Positions 8,543-17,200 of a stretch of DNA of 38,194 bases are shown piece after piece; within the stretch, counting starts at the first letter, position 1, and each line of letters opens with the position of its first letter. The notes beneath the pieces are model-generated. The model had not been told where the DNA came from and searched no databases. It worked only from the letters and a program-made list of their open reading frames with translations. This stretch comes from Oscillospiraceae bacterium (GTDB taxonomy: Bacteria; Bacillota; Clostridia; Oscillospirales; Oscillospiraceae): assembly GCA_017456645.1 (NCBI GenBank), contig JAFTIZ010000008.1:1-38194 (forward strand). The letters run 5' to 3'. Made by a program: the position numbers and the translations under genes.

Positions 8543-8597
8543 CAAAAACGATATAATCCCCGGGAATGGTTGCGTTTGCAGCAAGTTCCCGGGGATT
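8543..8597 (-). terminator. Terminator of the radical SAM gene
   Basis: On the minus strand, just after the stop codon at 8601, a 12-bp stem (AATCCCCGGGAA with its complement, 8586-8597 and 8555-8566) with a 19-base loop is followed by ATATCGTTTTT, giving a late T tract. Confidence 0.65.
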
Positions 8598-8600
8598 TGT

Positions 8601-9689
8601 TTATAATGTTTTGGCCAGCTTTGTGACGGCGTCCCGATAGGCGCGGTTTAGTTGACACATATATTCCGGCTTGCCGTCGAAACGGCCGGTTTCGGCGAAG
8701 GTCACAGCAGCGCAATTCATACAGGAACGCTGATCCGGACAATCAACGCATTCCGGACATAACCGGATGGGCTTGCACAGTTCTTTCAGTTGCTCCCATG
8801 CGGAGGAAAAACCGTCCTCAAAGGGGGCTGTGGCGGGCTGCGGCAGCATGGCGCAGGGGGTCATACTGCCACTCCAGGTAATCCAGAATTGACTGCGCCC
8901 GGCAAGGCACTGCATAGGCTCGCCGTTGTCCAGCTCGCAGCTGTGAGGGATCGGTGTGCTTAGATCTTTCGCCTTTCGGAGAATCTCTTCTGGGCCCTCC
9001 CGATAGTAGGCATCCTGAACGATCAGCTGACCGGCTTGCTCCGGGGTCAGCCGTTCAAAGCAGCTGCAGTCCCGACGGTTAGGAGGAAAGCAGTAGCTGG
9101 TCATTCGCAGCTCCAGCTCGTGGGCTTTCGCAAATTCCTCAATCTCCTGCCAGTGGTGATAATTGGTTGGCACGATGGTGGTATTCAAATGGACCAAAAT
9201 CCCTTCCTGCTTCAACCAATTCAAGGCATCCACCACTGCGTCGAAAGCATTGGGATTTTGGCACAGAGCCGCATAATCTTCCCGGCAGGTGCCGTACAGC
9301 GTGATGTTGACCTGGGCGGGGGGCAGACGGTGCCACAGTTCCCGGATTTCCGGCGTCAACAGAGTTCCGTTGGTGTTGATGCTCAGGGACAGCCCCATTT
9401 GGGCCAGACCTTCCCAGATTTCGCAGAAATCACGGCGAAGCATAGGCTCGCCACCGGTAATCAGCAAGAATGTAAGACCTTGATCTCTGGCCTGGAGCGC
9501 CATATTCAGCCATTGGGGGGCGGTTCGCTCCTGCCCAAGGGGGGCCATTTGATCTGGGGTCAGCCGAACATAGCACATTTTACATTGCAGGTTGCACCTG
9601 GGAGTCAGTTCGAAGATTCCGCTGACCGGGATGCCCAGGCCGGCACATTTGCGGCACAGAACCCGGCGGACATCGCCAATTCCTTCCAT
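8601..9689 (-). CDS. Radical SAM/SPASM peptide-modifying enzyme
   Basis: 362 residues; ATG preceded by AAGGAG at normal distance. The radical SAM cluster motif CNLQCKMC (Cys 32, 36, 39) and the SAM-binding GGEP (79-82) are intact. The barrel continues to about residue 220. The C-terminal part is cysteine-rich (Cys 261, 279, 305, 311, 314, 317, 323, 326, 345), including CPECVDCPDQRSCMNC, which is the SPASM type that binds auxiliary iron-sulfur clusters. SPASM enzymes commonly make thioether or carbon-carbon links in ribosomal peptides. The gene lies downstream of a small four-cysteine peptide gene and a broken HprK-like kinase, on one presumed transcript, so the likely substrate is that peptide. 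The chemistry is not readable from sequence. It has no obvious N-terminal RRE/PqqD domain, so recognition must come from its own N-terminus or another protein. Confidence 0.88.
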   Translation of the reverse strand: MEGIGDVRRVLCRKCAGLGIPVSGIFELTPRCNLQCKMCYVRLTPDQMAPLGQERTAPQWLNMALQARDQGLTFLLITGGEPMLRRDFCEIWEGLAQMGLSLSINTNGTLLTPEIRELWHRLPPAQVNITLYGTCREDYAALCQNPNAFDAVVDALNWLKQEGILVHLNTTIVPTNYHHWQEIEEFAKAHELELRMTSYCFPPNRRDCSCFERLTPEQAGQLIVQDAYYREGPEEILRKAKDLSTPIPHSCELDNGEPMQCLAGRSQFWITWSGSMTPCAMLPQPATAPFEDGFSSAWEQLKELCKPIRLCPECVDCPDQRSCMNCAAVTFAETGRFDGKPEYMCQLNRAYRDAVTKLAKTL

Positions 9690-9933
9690 TGGATCTGCTC
9701 CTTCCCAAACAGAGTTTGATAAGAGTAAGGCTGCGCAAGGGTAGATTTTCCGGCGCTGAAAGGGCTGGAAAAAAGAACAGCCCTGCCTTGGATGCGCACC
9801 AGAGAACTGTGCAGCACAAATGCATTATGCCGCAACAGCGCCTGTTCGCCGCAGATCATATACCTGCAGCGCCAGATTCTGGAATAATAAGCCCATCGTA
9901 AAGCAGGGTGATAAATCGTATAGTGTCCGGCAT
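9690..9933 (-). pseudogene. Decayed HprK-like kinase of the peptide locus
   Basis: Two short frames lie between the peptide and the radical SAM gene. The first starts with an ATG that overlaps the peptide stop (TGATG at 9935-9931) and reads MPDTIRFITLLYDGLIIPES before a stop at 9858-9856. The second starts at 9859 in another frame (ATGA overlap) and contains NAFVLHSSLVRIQGRAVLFS followed by a P-loop, SPFSAGKST. LHSS...RAVLF...GKST is the signature of HPr-kinase-like proteins that accompany radical SAM peptide clusters. The usual sequence after the P-loop is gone, and the frame then runs into the radical SAM ribosome site. The N-terminal and P-loop pieces are also too close together for an intact member, which needs over 200 residues. 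I read this as a gene shortened by at least two deletions and a frameshift. The conserved start overlap shows it was once coupled to the peptide. Confidence 0.6.
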
Positions 9934-10217
9934 CAGGAAGTTAGAGCACCGTTGGCGTTGGTATGGTAGCAGAAGCCGTCGCCACCATCGGTGCTATAAG
10001 TATGGCCAGCTTCGACGCGAATGGTACAGGGGTTGGACCCGGTGGTATCGACAAACCACCCATAGTAAGCGTAGCTCTTCATCTGCTGGGTGACATCACC
10101 ATCCGTCAAAAAACATCCGCGATCGGCCAGACCGACCTTAATGCTGCAGCCGGCGATGGCCTGACTCAACGCATAGCGGTCCACGACAACCATGGGTTTT
10201 TCGTATTTTGTTTTCAA
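9933..10217 (-). CDS. Putative RiPP precursor peptide, 94 aa, four cysteines
   Basis: I choose the TTG at 10217 (after AAGGAAAGGG, 10235-10226) over the GTG at 10226, which would overlap that ribosome site. The product starts MKTKYEKPMVVVDRYALSQA and reads on to IAGC, with cysteines at 24, 35, 64 and 83. The YxKPxVxxxxYxLSQxIAxC leader recurs, as I remember it, in small peptides beside SPASM radical SAM genes in gut Clostridia. The C-terminal half is rich in Gly, Thr, Tyr and Asp (GHTYSTDGGDGFCYHTN) and ends in ALTS. There is no signal peptide. Its stop overlaps the start of the decayed kinase, and the radical SAM gene follows. Function as a modified peptide is inference from context; it could also be a small non-modified protein. 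Confidence 0.7.
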   Translation of the reverse strand: MKTKYEKPMVVVDRYALSQAIAGCSIKVGLADRGCFLTDGDVTQQMKSYAYYGWFVDTTGSNPCTIRVEAGHTYSTDGGDGFCYHTNANGALTS

Positions 10218-10378
10218 AATGATCACCCTTTCCTTACAAAATCCATCATGACGCAGGGGGCCTGAACGATGGGCCGATTCACCTGTGATCTGGAGAATAT
10301 GGCAGCATCAGAATATCCCCTGGGCGCAATTGTAAAATAGAGATCATATGGATATACTGCCACAAATACGTAGCATAC

Positions 10379-10407
10379 ATTATACTACTGTTTTTTGTAA
10401 AAAGCAA
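10379..10407 (-). promoter_or_regulatory. Sigma-A promoter of the peptide locus
   Basis: Minus strand: -35 TTGCTT (10407-10402), 17-base spacer, -10 TATAAT (10384-10379). The start would fall near 10372, leaving a leader of about 155 bases before the peptide's TTG codon, in which I recognise no riboswitch. Confidence 0.7.
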
Positions 10408-10462
10408 CCCCTTTTCATGAAAACTTTTCCTAGATGCTGGATGGGGGGACAGGGAAAAAGGA

Positions 10463-10491
10463 TTGACGCGGGAAAAATATGGTGCTATAAT
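10463..10491 (+). promoter_or_regulatory. Sigma-A promoter of the lipoprotein and giant surface protein
   Basis: -35 TTGACG (10463-10468), 17-base spacer, -10 TATAAT (10486-10491), about 60 bases before the lipoprotein start. It diverges from the peptide promoter, with about 55 bases between the two -35 boxes. Confidence 0.8.
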
Positions 10492-10551
10492 TTATTCGTA
10501 TAACTATTACTATATCATCGGGAAGTGTGCCGCTTTGGCGGAGGTGAGGCT

Positions 10552-11205
10552 GTGAGGCGAAGCAAACGAATAAGTACTCTGTGCCTGCTGGCGGGATGGT
10601 TGTTTCTGTGCGGTGGATGTGCACCGGGGTCGGAAAAAGCCGAACCACCGGCAATTACTGCATCCGGTAACCTGGAGTGTGTACAGTACAGCAGCTTTTC
10701 CGGTACATTTCCAGAGGATGGATCGGGACGGCAGGTTAATAATGTGGCGGCGATTCTGGTGCATAACAGCTCTGCGGAGTTTCTGGATTATGCCAAGGTC
10801 AGCTGCGCGATTGGCAACGAAAGCGGCACCTTTTTAGTCACAGGACTTCCGCCGGGGGCAATGGCGTGGGTGCTGGAGAGGGATGCAAAAACCGTTGAGG
10901 CCGATGAGGATTTCGCAGCGTTGCAGTGCCGGGAGTACTCCTTTCGGCAAGATGCGGTGATGGCTACGGACAAGCTGGCAGTCAGTGCCAGCGGCAACAC
11001 CGTAACGGTTTCCAATCAATCAGGTCAAACACTGCACAATGTTTGCCTGTATTATAAGTCCGTGCATGAGGACGGACATTATTTCGGCGGCATTACTTAT
11101 ATGCTGAGCTTTGGCGATCTGGATCCGGGAGAAACAGCCCAGAAACAGTCGAGCCATTACGGAGCGCAGTCCCAAATTGTCCGTTACAGCTTTCAGGAAA
11201 GCTGA
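10552..11205 (+). CDS. Small surface lipoprotein of unknown function
   Basis: 217 residues. I take the GTG at 10552, preceded by GGAGGTGA (10540-10547), over the GTG at 10525, because it gives RRSKRISTLCLLAGWLFLCG-GC, a lipoprotein signal with its lipobox cysteine about 22 residues in. The mature part is beta-rich. It includes a segment (NNVAAILVHNSSAEFLDYAK) of the kind seen in FxLYD/DUF-type domains, which describe 'bond and backbone' strand pairs, and a second copy (GNTVTVSNQSGQTLHNVCLYY) with the same N-x-S-x-x-x-L pattern, so the protein is probably two related beta-sandwiches. No enzyme motif. It lies 67 bases upstream of the giant surface protein with no terminator between, so the two are likely co-transcribed. 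Confidence 0.75.
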   Translation: MRRSKRISTLCLLAGWLFLCGGCAPGSEKAEPPAITASGNLECVQYSSFSGTFPEDGSGRQVNNVAAILVHNSSAEFLDYAKVSCAIGNESGTFLVTGLPPGAMAWVLERDAKTVEADEDFAALQCREYSFRQDAVMATDKLAVSASGNTVTVSNQSGQTLHNVCLYYKSVHEDGHYFGGITYMLSFGDLDPGETAQKQSSHYGAQSQIVRYSFQES

Positions 11206-11272
11206 TTTTTAAAATGTAAATCTTTTGCTGCAACTGCAGCGATTTGCTACCCCGAAAGGAGAATGAGAAGTT

Positions 11273-14200
11273 ATGAAGAAGCATGGAATCGGCAGCCGAA
11301 TTCTGACCGGGCTGCTGGTACTGGCTATGATGGTATCCATCATTCCACCGACGACCTTCGCCGCGGTTGGCGATAGAATTCCCGGTGAAACGGGTATTGT
11401 CAGCGATGCCAACGGCAAGAACGTCACCACCAACGATACCATCAGTATGCCCATCCGGATCTACGACTACCGGGCGGACGGTATGCTCTTTGAGTATACG
11501 GAAGGCGGCACGGGATGGTATGTGACAGGTGGCTACGGCGGCGGTGCGCCGGAGCCAGACTATCCTACCTATAACCGGAACTTTATCAACGGCGATGCTT
11601 TTACGTCTTCTTATTCAAAGTGGACCGGCGTAAACTATGTGAAAAACAGAGCGACCGTTTCCGAGGGGAAGTTCCAGGATTTCATAGATGTTGGTTACGC
11701 GCGCTTTGAGAATACCGGCACCAACAGACCTCATTGGTGGCTGGCTGACTTCGCCAACGAAGATGGTACATATGTTTCCAAGAACGATGTTCGCTATGTT
11801 GTTATGGTGTATCGAACCGATGACTCGTTTGACGATGGCCAGAATATCCGGTTCGCCTGGGCGGTGTCTGCGGACTCCTACAGCACGGATTATTCGTACT
11901 ATGGCGGTGCCATTGATATTGCGTCCGTTGACTATCGGTACACAAGCGCGGCGCAGGACGTTAAGAAATCTACGGAATGGACCTATCTTGTGTATGATAT
12001 GAAGTCCAACAGCACGGGCGGTTTTTACGGAAGAACCGACGGAGGCGTTGCGGACAACTGGGATAATATCACCAATGTCGCCGGTGTGGGCTGCGTGCTT
12101 CCCATGAATGCAGCCGGTGAATCCATCGACATTGCCTACGTGGGCTTCTACGGCGATGCGGACAAGGCAAAGGGTTTCGGCATTGCGGCAGCCCGGTTTG
12201 CCAACGATCCCGGACAGGATCTGTCCAAGGAAGGCTATAACGGCGGCGCGCCGGCACCCGGTGTGGGCTATGGTCTGGATTTCACCAAGAGCGCGGCTTA
12301 CGATTCCTACACCGTATCCAATCTCTACAACGATTGGGCCGTATCTACCACAAAACGAACCGAAGGCAATCTGAGATATGCCAGATGGACCGGCATGGAC
12401 AGTGCTTCGCCGGACTATGGCACCATTAAGAATTTTGCAAGCGATGATGGAGCCGCAGTGGCCAAGGAACAGGTTCGGTATATGGCGATTGCGTATAAAA
12501 CGCCCACCACACTGCTGACTAGCGTCCAGTTCTACCTGAACGGCGGTTCGGGCAGTGCCAGCGCGGCGCAGACCTTTAAGAATTCCAGCGGCTGGACCTA
12601 TGCGGTATATGACCTTTCTGTCGCACAGCAGTACAGCAGTGCTACGACCGTTTCCAGCGTGGGCTGGTGGTTCCCGGGTATGACCACATCCCAAAGTTTG
12701 GATGTTTCCCACATTGCCTTCTTTGCAACAAAGGAAGAGGCAACGGCTTTTGGCAAAGCCGCGGTGGCATTTGACAAAGACCCCGGCATTTATTCTTCCA
12801 CCGGCTTTGGCTGGATCAGCAGCAACAACAAGGGCTTCGGTATGCTCCGTGGCTCCAATCTGGTTTCCGGCTACGCCAATAACTATAAGACCTATTATGT
12901 GGGCGAGGATTATTTCAAGCGGCAGCTGGGCCTTGATAACTCCGATGACAATCCTGACTCCGGCATTTATCATTTGAATATGTATGATGCCGTTAAGGGA
13001 TCGTTGGATGGCCTGAAGGTGACGACGATTGACGGAACGGTTACGGATGCCAGCTTTGATATGAGCAAAATCACGCTGGACAGCACGGAAGGTCACGAGT
13101 ACAATCTGCTGACCACCATTACGGACCACCAGACCCTGTTCACTGTGGGCCTGACCGAATCCACCCTGAACGAGGACAAGACCTTGCAATACCGCCAGGA
13201 AACGGTGGACTATATTGCGGAGCTGCTTCGGAATACCCTGATCATTCCCAAGGTCAACACCGTGGGCTCTACCCGTTTGGGCTGGTATAACTACAATTAT
13301 GTGGCCGGTGAGCCCAGTGAGATTTACGGCGGTGTGGACCTGGCTACGGCTCTGCGTGCCGAGCTGAACAAGGTGACCCCTACAGAGGCGGAAGATGAAA
13401 AAGCCTTCGGTTATTCCTATCCTTATGAGGATGCCTATGAACTGGGAACTTATAAGAAGACCCTGAAGAAAAAAGCCAATCTGGTGGGCAAGTGGGATGA
13501 TGTCAAGGGATATATTGACACCTGCTACGATGCGGCCTATTTCCTGCTCAACAGCATTTATGTTGAGGAGTCCTATAATACTCCCCAGGATACCTATGAC
13601 TATCTGATTTTGAGCAAGGCACAGGTGACGGACGGCAGAGAGGCATTCGTTTTTGATGCCGGCTTTACCGTCACCACCCACGAGGATGAAAATCCTGTTT
13701 CCGCGGTTCATTTCGATGCCGCGCACAAGGTCATCAGCCTGAAGGCTCCGGGTGGTACCAATCTGGATACGGTGTATAAAACACTGTACTATTATATTCC
13801 CAACTACACCACCACCTATTTCCCCTTCCTGCCTGTACATAAGACCAATGCGGATGGTCTGCTGGCTCTGAAGGACGGAACCTTCTCCTCTACGGCTACC
13901 TCCGGAACGATCCTGCAGGATCAGACCTTCAGCCCCTACCATGAGGATGACAGCGTTCCCAACGGCAGTAACAATGATTCCGGTAAGTACACGGATGCCA
14001 ACTTCAACTATGTTATGGTATCCAACGGTGAATTTGTCTACCACTACGAAGAGGATCTGTTCTTTGAGTTCGAAGGTGACGATGACGTTTACCTGTACAT
14101 CAACGGACAGCTGGTTTTGGATATCGGCGGTGCGCACTCCATCTCTAAGGTCACACTGGACCTGAATGACTATGTTAACCAGGCACGTGCCAATGTTGCC

Positions 14201-17200
14201 GCCGCCAGAGAAGCCGGTGAGGAACCCACCAAGCGGGATCTGGCACTGGCGCTGGAAGATGGCCAGACCTACGACTTCGACTTCTATTATATGGAGCGCC
14301 ACGGTGTTGGAGCAAACTTCCGTCTTGCCACCAACATCGTCGTTACCGACCCTGACATGAAGACCAACAAGCAGGCCTATCAGGGCACCGATATCAACGG
14401 CGATCCTGAGGAAATCCTCTTCGGCGGTATCGTTGATATCAATGACCGCATCGGTTACAGCTTCTCGCTGACCAATGAGGGCAATACCAAGCTGTACAAG
14501 CTGGGCTTCAAGGATGCCAGCATCGGTGTGAATATGACTTACGACGGCGGTCTGCAGCTTTACGGCAAACCTTCGGTAGCAACCTTTAAGACCACTGCCG
14601 CCGACACTACGCTGACCATTGCCGGATTGAACGGCATTGTAAATCTGGACGGTAAAACTTACCTTACCACCGCAAGCTCTGCTACGGAAATTACAGTTGC
14701 CAATGCCGGAACCCATTCGCTGACCCTGTATCAGTATGAGCCGGACGCGGAAAATCCTGTTAATCCTCTCTTTACAGATGCGAATGTGACGGTCACCGTG
14801 GGCGACGCTACCAGCATCAAAAATCCCACGGTCACGGATGGGGTGTATTTCCTGGAATCCGGCAGCAACAGCGTGAGCGTTCAGGGAATTCGGGTGTGCG
14901 ACAGATACGGTGGGTCGTTGAACGTCAGCGATCTGGTTATTACGGTGGATGGCTACGCTTCCGCAGAGGACTATGAGGCCGGAACGCCGATGGGCACCTT
15001 GAAAATTGAGCTCAACGGCGTCAAGGACGAAAACGGAAACTACACCGTAACCCCCAACCAGCAATTGCAGGCCTTCCTGACCAATCTGAAGGATCCGGCT
15101 GGTCAGACGGATGGGGAAGAGGATGAAACGGAAGACGATTCCTTGGCCAACCCCTACGGCCATGACGGCCTGTGGCAGCACGCCACGGTGAAGATTACCG
15201 GCTTCTATTATTCCATGACAGAGGCGGAAAAGGAAGGAAACAGCTTCACTAATACGGTATTCTCCACGGCGTACAAGTTCAAGGATTCCGAAGTTCCCAT
15301 CAGATCTCAGGACCGTCACCGTGTGTACGGTCTGGGTACCTTTGAGTATTATCAGTGGGCCGGACATACCCTTTATCTGGATCTGGAGACTCTGTGGAAC
15401 GATGTGGTGGGCGCATATACCAGAACCGACGACGCGCTGATCGAGCAAACTGACCAGATCACCCAGTTGATCACAGCGGTTGAAGATAAGGGACTTACCG
15501 CACTGAACCTGGAGGTTACGGATAAGTACGGTATCCTCTGGGACAAGGAATACAACCTTTACTCCAATGAAACCTGGGGTGCTTATGAGCTTACCGCGGA
15601 GGACGAGGTAAGACTGGCTGAGATCATGGATCAGCAGACGCAGGAGAATACCAGCTTTACGCCGGATATGGCCCATATCTACTACTTCAAGCGGGATGTG
15701 CCTGAGTTTGGCGAAACGGAAAGCTGGAACCAGAACTGGACGGATGTGTATACCTATTACTGGTCTGATACAGACACCACACTGACCAGCTGGCCCGGCC
15801 AGAAAATGTATCAGCTGAACGATGATACCTGGTGCTACTTCCTGCCCCCGGAGGCGGAGTACATTATCTTCAGCAACGGCTACAGCGGTTGGGGCAACCA
15901 GACCGGTGACCTGCTGCTGCCCGAAACGGCTCTGACTGCCGTTCAGTGGGACGATGACAAGGATGTGATCGAGGTCACCTTCAATACATCCGGCCGTCAT
16001 ATGTTCTACGTAAAGCTGAGCACGGAGCTGGCTGCTTACTACCACCACGTGGTCATTCCTGTGGTCGTCTATGTGTCGGAAACCAAGGATTCCTACATTG
16101 TTCTTGACTACGGTCTGAAAACGGAGAATGTAAACAGCGAAAGCTTGCTGATCTATGACGATTTCCTGGCCAATTACGGCCTGGCTGATGCGGAATTTAT
16201 CGGCTATTACACCCCGGATGACAATATTCGCTATATTCCCACTAACGGAGTATGGACGAAAAATAAGCGTAATCAGCAGAATGTTAACCGTGTGGCCGTG
16301 GATGGAGAACGGGAGACCGGCCAGACCATTGTGACCAATGACGGCGACTTCACTCTAGGCTCTCTGGGGAACGCTTTCCTGAGCTATGGCCAGGGGGCTG
16401 ACGGGAAATACCGTTACAGTATGCCCGATGGCTATCAGCTGTCCTTTACCCCCGATAAGATTATGGACGAGGAATACACCCTTTATATGGCTTTCCGCGT
16501 GTATAATAAGGTGTACGATGTTAAGAGCGGCGACGAATGGGTGGAACAGACCTTTGTGCCCAATGATCTGGGCCCCAGAAATACAGATGGTACCGTAAAG
16601 TATAAGATTGATATCCACAACGAGGTTCAGATGTTCAAGACCATCACAGTCCTCCCGGCTACGGTGGTCTACTATGAGGATGATTTCGCGGATATCAAGT
16701 ACACCAACAACTTCGGCACCTTCACCAAGCTGGGCGAGGGCAGCGGCGATCTGCTTCAGAACACCCAAGCCCACACCCCCTACGGTCAGGACAGCACCTA
16801 TCAGAGTGCGGCCAACGATGAAATGAGCGGCAATTCCCTGCATACCATCACGCTGGACAGCCTGGATGATCAGGGTGTGGTGGCCAGCTTTAACTTCAAG
16901 GGTACCGGCTTCGAGCTGATCAGCCGTACCAATTCCTATGATTCTGCTTCTCTGGTGGTGGATGTCTATTCCGCGGCGATTGCCGGGGATGGCGTCGTTA
17001 CCAAGGGCGAGCTGGTCAAGAAAATTCCTGTTATCACGGAGTTTACCAATGCCAGCGGCAAGGTCTGTGCCCACGCCAGCCATACCCAGGATGGTATCTG
17101 TACGGTCTGCGGCATTAGTGTGGCCCACAATTATGTGGAGGGCGCAGGCAGCAGCATGTATGCGTTTACGGTCAATGGCGATCCTACCAATATGATCTTC

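Noticed and set aside
9036..9719. Open frame on the plus strand across the radical SAM gene
   Set aside because: The minus-strand gene has all radical SAM and SPASM motifs; this frame has none.
11615..16048. Open frame of 1477 codons on the minus strand across the giant surface protein
   Set aside because: It lies fully inside a convincing signal-peptide-bearing gene on the other strand. The translation is rich in Ile/Val/Arg/Gly with no domain pattern, as expected from the antisense of G/C-ending codons.
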